Part shown: piece by piece, positions 30,970-39,523 of the stretch
Layout: every line of letters begins with the position of its first letter
Numbering within the stretch: position 1 is the stretch's first letter
NCBI RefSeq assembly: GCF_036242395.1
Contig: NZ_CP108458.1
Location: forward strand, 7,626,001 to 7,690,000
Source: Kitasatospora sp. NBC_01266
GTDB lineage: Bacteria > Actinomycetota > Actinomycetes > Streptomycetales > Streptomycetaceae
Length of the DNA stretch: 64,000 nt
Direction of reading: 5' to 3'
Notes under the pieces: generated by a model
What the model was told of the DNA's origin: nothing
Databases searched by the model: none
The model's input: only the letters and a program-made list of their open reading frames with translations
Translations under genes and position numbers: made by a program

Positions 30970-31467
30970 ATGCGGATTGCTCCCGCTCCGCTCCGCGGCC
31001 GGGCCCGTTCCCGTTCCGCCGGGTCACGCGCCGCCGGGCTGTTCGGCGCCACGGCCCTGCTCGCGCTCTTCGCCGGCGCCGCTCCCGCCGACGCGGTCAA
31101 CGGCGCCGTGCACGGCGCGCTCGCCGGCTCGGCGGTGAGCGTGGACAGCCAGGGCACCGTGGCCCCGGACGGCACGGTCACGCTCTCGGGCAGCTACCAG
31201 TGCATGACCGGCGGTGCGGTCTTCGTCAGCAGCAGCCTGCGGATCGGCAACCAGAGCAGCAGCATCGGCAACGGCACCCAGGCCACCTGCGACGGGGCGC
31301 AGCACCGCTGGATCAGCCAGGGCAAGCCGGACCAGCTCCTCGTCAAGCCCGGAGCCGCGCAGGTGCAGGCGACTCTTGTGCATCTCACCGAAGGTGCGCT
31401 GGTGCCGATGCCCGAGTTCCTCGCTGCTCAGAGCCAGGACATCACCCTGGTCGCGGACGGTAGCTGA
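30970..31467 (+). CDS. Secreted small beta-rich protein (DUF6299-like)
   Basis: The 165-residue protein has a long basic signal peptide (cleavage near ADA-VNG, residue 42) and a compact secreted domain of alternating strands (VSVDSQGTVAPDGTVTLSGSYQCMTGGAVFVSSSLRIG ... TQATCDGAQHRW) with two cysteines likely bridged. It resembles the actinomycete DUF6299 group by pattern; that assignment is tentative. GGAGGTAG precedes ATG 30970. Function unknown, acting outside the cell. Confidence 0.7.
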   Translation: MRIAPAPLRGRARSRSAGSRAAGLFGATALLALFAGAAPADAVNGAVHGALAGSAVSVDSQGTVAPDGTVTLSGSYQCMTGGAVFVSSSLRIGNQSSSIGNGTQATCDGAQHRWISQGKPDQLLVKPGAAQVQATLVHLTEGALVPMPEFLAAQSQDITLVADGS

Positions 31468-31913
31468 GCCAAGTCCCCCGGGGCTCGCGGGCGGCGGCTG
31501 AGGCCGCGTCAAGCAGGGCCGGGGGCTTGCGCGGCGGCGTGTGCGCCGGTGCCCCATTGGGCACACCTGGTAAACCGGCGCACCGCATCGCTATACAGCA
31601 ATTATGAGAAATATGATCGCGCCGGCCGACAATAATGCACCCAAGGCTGGAGAAGGCTCAACAGAAGCTCAAATGTTGGTACGGACTTGCCGGGCTGTAA
31701 GTGGTCAACTGCCCCGATGCCGCTGACCTGTGGCGATCCAGCCGGACCCGGGCGATTCCCGGTCCTGGTGTGATCAACCGAATTCGATCGCCGTGGAGCA
31801 GACCGGGGGACTCGTGAACATAACTATTCGGTCGAGGGGTCTTTGCAGATCCTTAATGGCCCGCTAGCGTTCACCGCACTCTCACCCGCCATCTTTGAAG
31901 AGGGTCCCCCCAC
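31468..31913. other. Lower-GC control region upstream of the permease
   Basis: About 446 bases. After a terminator at 31541-31583 the sequence becomes AT-richer (31590-31690), with TATACA at 31592-31597 and other -10-like stretches. The permease ribosome binding site GAAGAGGG lies near 31895-31902. The long leader suggests regulated expression, but I see no recognisable RNA element or gene. Confidence 0.5.
31541..31583 (+). terminator. Two-tier hairpin after the secreted protein gene
   Basis: Outer arms GTGCGCCGGT (31541-31550) and ACCGGCGCAC (31574-31583), with an alternative inner hairpin GTGCCC/GGGCAC (31549-31554, 31559-31564). It starts 74 bases after the stop of the secreted protein. 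Confidence 0.55.
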
Positions 31914-33554
31914 ATGGCAGTTGTTGACAAAATAACGAACCCCGGTGCTTCTTCCACCAAGCTCCGCCGGGACATCGGCCTGATCGGCCTGCTCTGGGCC
32001 TCGGTCGGCTCGATCATCGGGTCCGGCTGGCTCTACGGTGCGAAGAACGCAGTGGTGGTCGCCGGTCCGGCGGCCGTCATCTCGTGGGGGATCGGCGCCG
32101 TCGCCATCGTGCTGCTCGCACTGGTCCACGCCGAGCTAGGCGGTATGTTCCCGGTCGCCGGTGGCACCGCCCGTTACCCGCACTACACCTTCGGTGGCCT
32201 GGCCGGCATGAGCTTCGGCTGGTTCTCCTGGCTCCAGGCGGCCACGGTCGCGCCGATCGAGGTCGAGGCGATGATCGGCTACGCCGGTCACTGGAGCTTC
32301 GCCCAGGGCTTCGAGCACGCCAACGGCACCCTGACCCCGTCCGGCTTCGTGGTCGCGGTGGTGCTGATGGCGGTCTTCGTGGCCGTGAACTTCCTCGGGG
32401 TGCGCCTGCTGGCCCAGACCAACAGCGCCGCGACCTGGTGGAAGGTGTTCATCCCGCTGGTCGCGATCTTCGTCCTGGCGTTCACCCACTTCCACGCGAG
32501 CAACTTCACCTCGCACGGCTTCATCCCGTACGGCATCAAGGGTGTGCTCGGCGCGATCAGCACCAGCGGCATCATCTTCGCCCTGCTCGGCTTCGAGCAG
32601 GCGATCCAGCTCTCCGGTGAGAGCAAGAACCCCAAGCGCGACATCCCCCGCGCGGTGCTCGGCTCGGTCTTCATCGGTGCCGCGATCTACACCCTGCTGC
32701 AGATCGTCTACATCGGCGCGCTGCCCGGCAGCTCCTTCGTCAAGGGCTGGGCGAACCTGGCCTACCAGGGCATCAGCGGCCCGTTCGCCGGTCTGGCCAC
32801 CGTCATCGGCCTGGGCTGGCTGGCCTGGATCCTCTACATCGACGCGCTGATCTCGCCCGGTGGCACCGGCCTGATCTACACCACGTCCACCTCGCGGATC
32901 TCCTACGGCCTGAGCCGCAACGGCTACGCCCCGCAGCTGTTCGAGAAGACCGACAAGCGCGGCGTGCCGTGGTTCGGCCTGCTGATCTCCTTCGTCACCG
33001 GCGTGGTCTGCTTCCTGCCCTTCCCGAGCTGGCAGCAGCTGGTCAGCTTCATCACCTCGGCCAGCGTGCTGATGTACGCCGGTGCTCCGCTCGCCTTCGG
33101 GGTGCTGCGCGGTCGGCTGCCGGAGCGGAACCGTCCGTACCGCCTGCCGCTGGGCAACGTGGTCGCTCCGGTCTCCTTCGTGGTCGCCAGCCTGATCATC
33201 TACTGGTCCGGCTGGAACACCCTGTGGCGCCTGGGCTTCGCGATCCTCTTCGGCTACCTGCTGCTCGGCAGCTACGCCTTCTACGCGACGAAGAAGAACC
33301 TGCCGAACGCGCCGCAGATGAACTGGAAGTCCGCGCAGTGGCTGCCGGTCTACCTGATCGGCCTGGGCATCATCTCCAAGCTCGGCGGCTTCGGCACCGG
33401 CTCGCTCAACGACCTGACGCTCGGCTGGGACATCCTGGTGATCACCGTCTTCTCGCTGGGCATCTACTACTGGGCCCGCGCCGTGGGCCTGCCGGCCGAG
33501 GACATCGAGCGCAACATCGAGGACGTCGAGGTGGTTGACGAGGGCGGTCACTGA
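31914..33554 (+). CDS. APC superfamily amino acid permease
   Basis: The 546-residue protein has twelve or more membrane helices. The N-terminal SVGSIIGSGWLYGAKNA is the unwound TM1 substrate motif of APC transporters, and TM6 carries GIIFALLGFEQAIQLSGESKNPKRDIPRAV. It should import an amino acid or related cation-coupled substrate; the specificity is not readable. It has its own long upstream region and is closed by a 19-bp terminator, so it is monocistronic. The acidic C-terminus (EDIERNIEDVEVVDEGG) is cytoplasmic. Confidence 0.92.
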   Translation: MAVVDKITNPGASSTKLRRDIGLIGLLWASVGSIIGSGWLYGAKNAVVVAGPAAVISWGIGAVAIVLLALVHAELGGMFPVAGGTARYPHYTFGGLAGMSFGWFSWLQAATVAPIEVEAMIGYAGHWSFAQGFEHANGTLTPSGFVVAVVLMAVFVAVNFLGVRLLAQTNSAATWWKVFIPLVAIFVLAFTHFHASNFTSHGFIPYGIKGVLGAISTSGIIFALLGFEQAIQLSGESKNPKRDIPRAVLGSVFIGAAIYTLLQIVYIGALPGSSFVKGWANLAYQGISGPFAGLATVIGLGWLAWILYIDALISPGGTGLIYTTSTSRISYGLSRNGYAPQLFEKTDKRGVPWFGLLISFVTGVVCFLPFPSWQQLVSFITSASVLMYAGAPLAFGVLRGRLPERNRPYRLPLGNVVAPVSFVVASLIIYWSGWNTLWRLGFAILFGYLLLGSYAFYATKKNLPNAPQMNWKSAQWLPVYLIGLGIISKLGGFGTGSLNDLTLGWDILVITVFSLGIYYWARAVGLPAEDIERNIEDVEVVDEGGH

Positions 33555-33577
33555 CCGTCCGTCAGTTTCTGACAGTG

Positions 33578-33620
33578 CGTCGGGCCCTGCTCCGGAAAGA
33601 CTCCGGAGCAGGGCCCGACG
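33578..33620 (+). terminator. 19-bp perfect hairpin terminator after the permease
   Basis: CGTCGGGCCCTGCTCCGGA (33578-33596) and TCCGGAGCAGGGCCCGACG (33602-33620) pair perfectly around a 5-base loop, 24 bases after the permease stop. Confidence 0.9.
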
Positions 33621-33638
33621 CGTCGTAGCATGCGCGGT

Positions 33639-34526
33639 ATGACTAGTGAGACGAGTGGCCGGCCCACCGAAGCCGGCGGCATTCCCGAGGGCGTCGGCCG
33701 GACCGCGATCGGCGTGGCCCGCGCCCGCGCGATGGAGAGTGCCCGGCCCGACCGCCTGTTCAACGACCCGTACGCGGCGGCCTTCGTCACCGCCGCGCGG
33801 GCCGGGCAGCCCGAGACGCCCCGGCCCAACCCCTCGCCGGCGCTGATCGCGATGGGCCGCCACCTGGTCATCCGCACCCGGTTCTTCGACGACTACCTGC
33901 TGCGCGCCGCCCGCGAGGGCTGCCCGCAGGTGGTGGTGCCCGCCGCCGGGCTGGACACCCGGGCCTTCCGGCTGGACTGGCCGGCCGGCACCCGGGTCTT
34001 CGAGATCGACATGCCCCCGGTGCTGGCCTTCAAGGAGCGGGTGCTCGCCGAGCAGGGCGCCGTCGCGCCGGTGCCGCGCACCGTGCTCGCCGCCGACCTG
34101 CGCGAGGAGTGGGGCGCGGCGCTGATCAAGGCGGGCTTCGACCCGGCGGTGCGCACCGTCTGGCTGCTGGAGGGGCTGCTGGTCTACCTCAGCTCCCAGG
34201 AGGTCGCCGCGATCCTCGGCACCATCGGCGAACTCAGCGCTCCGGGCAGCCGGTTGGCCTTCACCCACGGGCGCGGCAACAAGGAGCACCAGCACCCCGG
34301 CGGTCCGGCCGCGGACGACGCGGCGGCCCCGGAGCTGGCCGCCGTCTACGCGCTGTGGCGCGGCGGGCTGGACGAGGACCCGGTCGGCTGGCTGAACCGG
34401 CACGGGTGGCGGGCCGAGCGCCACAACCGCGCCGAACTGGCCGTCGGCTACGGTCGGCCGGCCGACTACGTGGGCCCGAACCGCAGCTTCGTCACCGCCG
34501 AGCTCCCGGTCGGGCCGGCCGCGTGA
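33639..34526 (+). CDS. Leucine carboxyl methyltransferase-type SAM-dependent methyltransferase
   Basis: The 295-residue protein belongs to the actinobacterial LCM-like methyltransferases: GVGRTAIGVARARAMESARPDRLFNDPYA near the N-terminus, the SAM motif VVVPAAGLDTRAFRLDWP near residue 95, FEIDMPPVLAFKE and VWLLEGLLVYL. Many act on small hydroxy or carboxyl metabolites. The substrate is unknown. ATG 33639 is chosen because TAGCAT at 33626-33631 would give a leaderless transcript; ATG 33630 in frame is an alternative. Confidence 0.88.
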   Translation: MTSETSGRPTEAGGIPEGVGRTAIGVARARAMESARPDRLFNDPYAAAFVTAARAGQPETPRPNPSPALIAMGRHLVIRTRFFDDYLLRAAREGCPQVVVPAAGLDTRAFRLDWPAGTRVFEIDMPPVLAFKERVLAEQGAVAPVPRTVLAADLREEWGAALIKAGFDPAVRTVWLLEGLLVYLSSQEVAAILGTIGELSAPGSRLAFTHGRGNKEHQHPGGPAADDAAAPELAAVYALWRGGLDEDPVGWLNRHGWRAERHNRAELAVGYGRPADYVGPNRSFVTAELPVGPAA

Positions 34527-34542
34527 GAGCGCGGTACCGGTC

Positions 34543-34602
34543 CTAGTGCCACGTCAGGCAACCTTCGCCCCGTCGGGCAAAGGCTGCCTGACGCGGCACT
34601 AG
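34543..34602. repeat. 60-base CTAG-bounded palindromic element
   Basis: The sequence starts CTAGTGCC (34543) and ends GGCACTAG (34602), and folds into one imperfect hairpin of about 25 bp with three mismatches. It lies after the methyltransferase stop and may terminate it. The CTAG ends and palindromic body resemble short dispersed intergenic repeats. Confidence 0.65.
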
Positions 34603-34735
34603 ACCCTGGGTGCCGTCCCACATGTGACGGCCGCCCCGGATGTGGGCGACCCACCTGTCGGCCGCGCCCCGCCGCCCCTACGGTGGCGGGGCGCGGGCCA
34701 CCAGGGCCTGTCCGAGCGCGGGGAGTTGACGCGGC

Positions 34736-35995
34736 GTGCGAGCTTGGTGCCGATGGCTACTGGCGATGCTGCTGGCCCTGACCGGCCTGGGCGCGGGAGC
34801 CCTGCCGGCCACGGCGGCCGTTCCCGGCTACCTGACCCTGGAGGCGAACTACACCAGCGTCGCCAACGGCTGGGACCATGTCGAGCGCTACCTCGACACC
34901 ACCCCCGGCTTCACCCAGGAGCAGTACCCGCCGGACGGCCGGGGCGACCAGGACGGCCAGCGGCTGACCTTCTTCGGCGGCGTCGCGGAGCCCTTCTCCG
35001 GCCGCTTCCTGCTCTACTCCGCGCCCGGTTGGAACACCGGCACGCACCAGGTCCCGGTGCTGCTGGTGCACGGTGCCAACGACAACCCCGACCGCGCCTG
35101 GGCCGACCCGGGCGAGTCCGGCGGCTACGGCTGCGGCACCACCCCGTGCCCCGACACCGGCCTGATGCAGTACCTCTCCTCGCGTGGCTACCGGGTCTTC
35201 GCGATCGGGTTCGCCCAGAAGCAGGGTGACAACCTGATGCAGGCCCAGGAGGTGGGCGACGCGATCGCGCTGATCCGGGCCAAGCTGAACGTCCCGCAGG
35301 TCGACCTGGTCGGCTGGAGCAAGGGCGAGGTGTCGGCCCGCGCCTACGTCTCCTCGCTGGCCCCGAGTTGGGGACGCCCGTACGCGGGCGACGTGCGCAA
35401 GCTGATCACCCTCGGCGGCCCCAACGGCGGCTACGACTACCCCTTCGCGCACGGCTGGGCGCACGACTTCAGCATCTGGCCGGAGTGCGGCGGCACGGTC
35501 AACGCCCCTTCCCCGCACCTGGACATGACCTGCTACGGCACCTACACCGCACACCCCGAGTTCGCCTTCACCCCGACCGACGGCTACGACGACTACCCGG
35601 GCCAACGCCAGATGCTGGCCCGCTGGGACGGGACCTACGGCGTGGACGAGACCCAACAGGACTGGTACACCACGTACTACGGCGGTACCGGCGTCTACAC
35701 CAGCGGCACCGGCATCCAGGCCGCGATCGACGCCGGCTCGCTGATCGCCCCGCTGCAGCGGGCCGGGGTGCCCGCCTCGATCAGCACCTACCTGCTGGCC
35801 GGCGGCACCCCGAACGTGCTCGGCATCTTCAACGAGGACCGCGGCCCCAGCGACGGCGTGGTCTTCGAGGCCAGCGCGCTGGACACCGCGGGCATCGGCG
35901 ATGTCGCGGGCACCGCGCTGATCGCGGGCGCCAACCACCTGGAACTCGGCTGGGACGGCGCGGCGAGCGCGCAGGTCGTCAGCTGGCTGAACTGA
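34736..35995 (+). CDS. Secreted alpha/beta-hydrolase (lipase-like)
   Basis: The 419-residue protein has a signal peptide (about 1-28, ALPATAA), VPVLLVHGANDNP as oxyanion region near 105, and the nucleophile elbow VDLVGWSKGEVSARAYV (GxSxG, near 198). Late GANHLELGWD offers the catalytic His. Two CxxxxxC pairs suggest disulfides. It should hydrolyse esters extracellularly. GTG 34736 follows GGGGAG by about 11 bases. A second alpha/beta hydrolase follows 14 bases later in the same orientation. Confidence 0.85.
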   Translation: MRAWCRWLLAMLLALTGLGAGALPATAAVPGYLTLEANYTSVANGWDHVERYLDTTPGFTQEQYPPDGRGDQDGQRLTFFGGVAEPFSGRFLLYSAPGWNTGTHQVPVLLVHGANDNPDRAWADPGESGGYGCGTTPCPDTGLMQYLSSRGYRVFAIGFAQKQGDNLMQAQEVGDAIALIRAKLNVPQVDLVGWSKGEVSARAYVSSLAPSWGRPYAGDVRKLITLGGPNGGYDYPFAHGWAHDFSIWPECGGTVNAPSPHLDMTCYGTYTAHPEFAFTPTDGYDDYPGQRQMLARWDGTYGVDETQQDWYTTYYGGTGVYTSGTGIQAAIDAGSLIAPLQRAGVPASISTYLLAGGTPNVLGIFNEDRGPSDGVVFEASALDTAGIGDVAGTALIAGANHLELGWDGAASAQVVSWLN

Positions 35996-36009
35996 CAGGA
36001 GCGCCTCGG

Positions 36010-37044
36010 ATGCCCCGGATTGGCACCACCCGACTGACCGTCAACTACGCCGAGATCGAAGGGCGTACGGGAGAACCCGTGCTGCTCGTGCACGGCAACG
36101 TCTCCGACAGCCGGTTCTGGCGGCAGACCATGCGCGACCTGCCCGAGCAGTTCCGGCCGATCGCCCCCGACCTGCGCGGCTTCGGCGCCACCGACCCGCT
36201 GCCGGTGGACGCCCGGCGCGGCGTGCGGGACTACGCCGAGGACCTGCTCGCCCTGATCGAGGCGCTGGAACTGGGCCGGCTGCACCTGGTCGGCTGGAGC
36301 CTGGGCGGCGGCGTGGCGCTCCAACTGCTGCGCGACGAGCCGGGATTGCTGCGCTCGGTCACGCTGGTCAACCCGGTCTCGCCGTACGGCTTCGGCGGCA
36401 CCCAGGGCGTGCAGGGGTGGCTCAACTCGCCGGACGGCGCCGGTTCCGGCGGCGGCGCGGCGAACCCGGAGTTCGTCCGACGGCTGGCCGAGGGCGACAC
36501 CGGGGACGACTCGCCGTTCTCCCCGCGCAACGTCCTGGCCGGCTGCTACCTGGCCCCGCCGACCACGCCGGGCGGCGCCGACCTGCCCGAGGCCGAGACC
36601 TACCTGGCCGCGATGCTCGCCACCCGCTGCGGCGACGGCCACTACCCCGGCGACCAGCGCCCGAGCCGGGCATGGCCCGGCTTCGCCCCGGGCGACCGGG
36701 GTGTGCTCAACGCCCTGGCGCCGACGCACTTCCGGGTGACCGACCTGGAGGCGATCGACCCCAAGCCGCCGATCCTGTGGATCCGCGGCACCGAGGACGT
36801 GATCGTCTCCGACACCTCGCTCTTCGACCTGGCCCACCTGGGCGCGCTCGGCGCGGTGCCCCACTGGCCGGGGCCGCGGGCCTGCCCCGCGCAGCCGATG
36901 GTCGCCCAGACCCGCGCGGTGCTGGCCCGCTACGCCGAGGCGGGCGGCAGCGTGCGCGAGGTGGCGGTGCGCGGGGCGGGGCACAGCGTGCAGCTCGAGC
37001 GGCCGAAGGAGTTCATGGCGGCGCTGGCGGGATTCCTGAACTGA
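36010..37044 (+). CDS. Cytoplasmic alpha/beta hydrolase
   Basis: The 344-residue protein has the classic fold: VLLVHGNVSDSRFWRQTM (oxyanion), LHLVGWSLGGGVALQLL (nucleophile Ser near residue 99), PPILWIRGTEDVIVSD (acid) and GAGHSVQLERPKEF (His). No signal peptide is present. It may be an esterase, epoxide-hydrolase-like or C-C hydrolase; the substrate is unknown. It follows the secreted lipase by 14 bases, probably one operon, and converges with the SRPBCC gene. Confidence 0.88.
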   Translation: MPRIGTTRLTVNYAEIEGRTGEPVLLVHGNVSDSRFWRQTMRDLPEQFRPIAPDLRGFGATDPLPVDARRGVRDYAEDLLALIEALELGRLHLVGWSLGGGVALQLLRDEPGLLRSVTLVNPVSPYGFGGTQGVQGWLNSPDGAGSGGGAANPEFVRRLAEGDTGDDSPFSPRNVLAGCYLAPPTTPGGADLPEAETYLAAMLATRCGDGHYPGDQRPSRAWPGFAPGDRGVLNALAPTHFRVTDLEAIDPKPPILWIRGTEDVIVSDTSLFDLAHLGALGAVPHWPGPRACPAQPMVAQTRAVLARYAEAGGSVREVAVRGAGHSVQLERPKEFMAALAGFLN

Positions 37045-37075
37045 CGGCGCCTCGGTTCAGTGCGCCGCCGAGCGC

Positions 37076-37528
37076 TCAGGCGCCGCCGCCGGGCACCGGG
37101 CGCTCCTCCTCGACCAGGCGCTTGAACTGGGCCAGGTCGCCGCGGACCGTCTCCTCGATGGCGTGCGACTGGGCGAAGCCGTGCGGTCCGCCGTAGACCT
37201 CGTGGACGGCTTCCGGATCGTACTCGACCCGGATCTGCATCCGGGTCGCGCCGTTCTCCAGCGACCGCAGCGCGAAGGTGCCGCGCACGTGGGCGGCGTC
37301 CAGGGTCTGCCAGTTCATCACCTGGTTCTCGCCGTGGTCGGTGATCGCGGTCTCGAAGACCCGTTCCGCGCCGTCCACCTCGATGTCGCAGTGGGCGCGA
37401 TTGCTGCCGTGCGGGTGCGCGTGCCGCAGGCCGGTCACGAACTGGGGGTACTGGTGAACCCGGTGCAACTGCTCCCAGCACACCTGGACGGGGACGTCGA
37501 CGTCGATCTGCTCTTCCAAGGTGCTCAT
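37076..37528 (-). CDS. SRPBCC family cyclase/dehydrase-like protein
   Basis: The 150-residue protein has the START-like SRPBCC pattern: EQIDVDVPVQVCWEQLHRVHQYPQFV at the N-terminus, then VFETAITDHGENQVMNWQTL and RMQIRVEYDP. This fold binds hydrophobic ligands; stand-alone stress-type members have no known reaction. Start ATG 37528 lies 4 bases after the stop of the small acidic gene, so they form an operon. Confidence 0.85.
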   Translation of the reverse strand: MSTLEEQIDVDVPVQVCWEQLHRVHQYPQFVTGLRHAHPHGSNRAHCDIEVDGAERVFETAITDHGENQVMNWQTLDAAHVRGTFALRSLENGATRMQIRVEYDPEAVHEVYGGPHGFAQSHAIEETVRGDLAQFKRLVEEERPVPGGGA

Positions 37529-37532
37529 CGGC

Positions 37533-37685
37533 TCACTCCGCGTTCTCGTAGGGCTCGCCCTCCGCGCGCGACTCGTCCTGGGCATGCAGGACCTGCTCGG
37601 AGGTGACGCCCTCCAGTGAGTTCGGGTCCTCGGCCTCGACGGGTTCCGCTTCGGTCTCCGCACGGTCCGGGCTGGCGGTGGACAT
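37533..37685 (-). CDS. Small acidic hypothetical protein
   Basis: The 50-residue protein (MSTASPDRAETEAEPVEAED ... ) is very acidic and lacks hydrophobic segments, so it is probably disordered or a partner of the SRPBCC protein that follows by 4 bases. A GGGAGGC site 6 bases upstream of ATG 37685 supports it as a real gene. No family is recognised. Confidence 0.6.
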   Translation of the reverse strand: MSTASPDRAETEAEPVEAEDPNSLEGVTSEQVLHAQDESRAEGEPYENAE

Positions 37686-37773
37686 CAGTGCCTCCCTGGT
37701 GTTCAGGGGCCGGCCGGTGAGGTTGGCCGACACAGTCCAGCGTGCGCCCGTCGGCTACGGCGGGCAACTGGCC

Positions 37774-38472
37774 TCAGGCCAGGCCCAGGCCGGGGTCCGG
37801 CTCGGCCTCGGGGGCGGGGGAGAGGTCGGCCAGGGTGTTCCAGAACATCAGCTCGTAGTCCTGCAGCAACCGCCCGTAGCGGCGGCCCTCGGCCAGCCGG
37901 GATCCGTCCAGGCCGCCTGCCGTGACCACCGCCACCGCCGCGTCGTCCAGTTCGGGGGCCGGGGCGGCGAAGAAGTCGAAGAAGGCGCAGGCGGCGTCGG
38001 GGAAGCCGTAGCGGTCACGCAGCGCCCGCGCGGTGAGCGCGCAGTAGCGGCCCCAGGCCGCGAAGTTCGCGGCCAGCGCGAGCACGGTGGCGGTCGGTTC
38101 GCCGTTCAGGGCCAGCCAGGCCAGCTGGCCCGGGTAGGCCTGGCAGCCGGCCAGCGGTTCGCGGCCGGCCAGCCCCGCCTGGTCCAGGCCGCAGGCCGCG
38201 GCGAAGGCGGTCAGTGCGGCCAGGGCCTGCGACTCGCCCTGGGCCAGCTCGGCGAAGTAGCCGCCGGCCGGGGTGTCCGCGCAGCGGGCGGCCAGCACCA
38301 GGAAGCTGCGCCGGTCGCTGCGCAGGATCCGGTACTGCTGCCCGGCCAGTTCGGCGAGCGTGGTGAGCGGGGTCAGGCCCTCCTCGATTCGGGGCACCAG
38401 GCGGTTGTCCCGTTCGGCCGGGGCGAGTTCCCGGCGGATGGTCAGCAGGGCCTCGCGGGGCGTCGGCGTCAT
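37774..38472 (-). CDS. TenA/PqqC-like heme-oxygenase-fold protein
   Basis: The 232-residue all-helical protein resembles the TenA/THI-4/PqqC superfamily: LTTLAELAGQQYRILRSDRRSF, AWGRYCALTARALRDRYG and FFDFFAAPAPELDDAA. TenA releases pyrimidines in thiamine salvage, but the Cys/Glu set is not clear here, so it may be a divergent member with another substrate. ATG 38472 is the only good start. The gene lies between the small acidic gene and the glutaminase, all leftward. Confidence 0.7.
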   Translation of the reverse strand: MTPTPREALLTIRRELAPAERDNRLVPRIEEGLTPLTTLAELAGQQYRILRSDRRSFLVLAARCADTPAGGYFAELAQGESQALAALTAFAAACGLDQAGLAGREPLAGCQAYPGQLAWLALNGEPTATVLALAANFAAWGRYCALTARALRDRYGFPDAACAFFDFFAAPAPELDDAAVAVVTAGGLDGSRLAEGRRYGRLLQDYELMFWNTLADLSPAPEAEPDPGLGLA

Positions 38473-38526
38473 GGCAGCAGCGTATCGGCGTGCGGCCGGG
38501 CGGCGGCCGACGTCGCTGACGTGTCG

Positions 38527-39453
38527 TCAGAAGACCGACCAGCCGGTGGCCGTGGTGAACGCGTCGAGCGCGGTGACGGCGCCCACCGAGTTGCCGGCCC
38601 GGTCCAGCGCCGGTCCCCAGGCGCAGAGCGCGCCGCGCCCCGGGACGATCGCCAGGATCCCGCCGCCGACCCCGCTCTTGCCCGGCAGCCCGACCCGGTA
38701 GGCGAAGTCGCCGGCCGCGTCGTAGGTGCCGCAGGTCAGCAGCACCGCGTTGATCCGCTTGGCGTCGCTGCGCGAGAGCAGCCGGCTGCCGTCGGCGCGC
38801 AGGCCGTGCCGGGCCAGCAGGAGCCCGGCCTGTGCGAGGTCGCGGCAGCTGGCGCTGATCGCGCAGTGCGCGTAGTAGTGGGTGAGGACCGCCTCGACCG
38901 GGTTCTCCAGGTTGCCGTAGCTGGCGATGAAGTGGGCGAGCGCGGCGTTGCGGTGACCGTGCGAGGCTTCGGAGGCGGCCACCGCCGGGTCGGTGTCCAG
39001 CAGCGGGTTGCCCGACTCGGCGCGCAGGAACTCGCGCACCGCGCCGGCGGCGTTCCCGGTCAGGGTGAGCAGGTGGTCGGTGACCACCACGGCGCCCGCG
39101 TTGATGAACGGGTTGCGCGGGATGCCCTGCTCGGACTCCAGCTGGATCAGCGAGTTGAACGGTGTGCCGGAGGGCTCGCGGCCGACCCGGTGCCAGATCC
39201 CCTCGCCGCCGGTGGCCAGCGTGAGGGCGAGGGTGAAGAGCTTGGAGATGGACTGGATCGAGAACGGGACCTCCCAGTCGCCGGCGCCGTACACCTCGCC
39301 CTCGACGGTGGCCAGGGCCAGTCCGAAGGTGGCCGGATCGACCGCGCCCAGGGCGGGGATGTAGTCGGCCACCCGCCCGGTGGTCAGCAGCGGCCGGGCG
39401 GCGTCCGCGGCGCGCTGGAGCTCGAACTGGTAGTCGATCCGGTCATAAAGCAT
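38527..39453 (-). CDS. glsA: Glutaminase A
   Basis: The 308-residue protein is a serine-dependent beta-lactamase-fold glutaminase: FSIQSISKLFTLAL carries the catalytic Ser-x-x-Lys, followed by FNSLIQLESEQGIPRNPFINAGA, NPVEAVLTHYYAHCAI and LPGKSGVGGGI. It deamidates glutamine to glutamate and ammonia. Length matches the family. ATG 39453 is AT-rich upstream with no clear ribosome binding site. It diverges from the DNA glycosylase with a 70-base shared gap. Confidence 0.95.
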   Translation of the reverse strand: MLYDRIDYQFELQRAADAARPLLTTGRVADYIPALGAVDPATFGLALATVEGEVYGAGDWEVPFSIQSISKLFTLALTLATGGEGIWHRVGREPSGTPFNSLIQLESEQGIPRNPFINAGAVVVTDHLLTLTGNAAGAVREFLRAESGNPLLDTDPAVAASEASHGHRNAALAHFIASYGNLENPVEAVLTHYYAHCAISASCRDLAQAGLLLARHGLRADGSRLLSRSDAKRINAVLLTCGTYDAAGDFAYRVGLPGKSGVGGGILAIVPGRGALCAWGPALDRAGNSVGAVTALDAFTTATGWSVF

Positions 39454-39523
39454 ATGAATACTTTTTCATGGCCTGGTGGTGCCGACCAGCGGCCTGCCCG
39501 ACTCCGGCGGCAGACTGGGTGGT

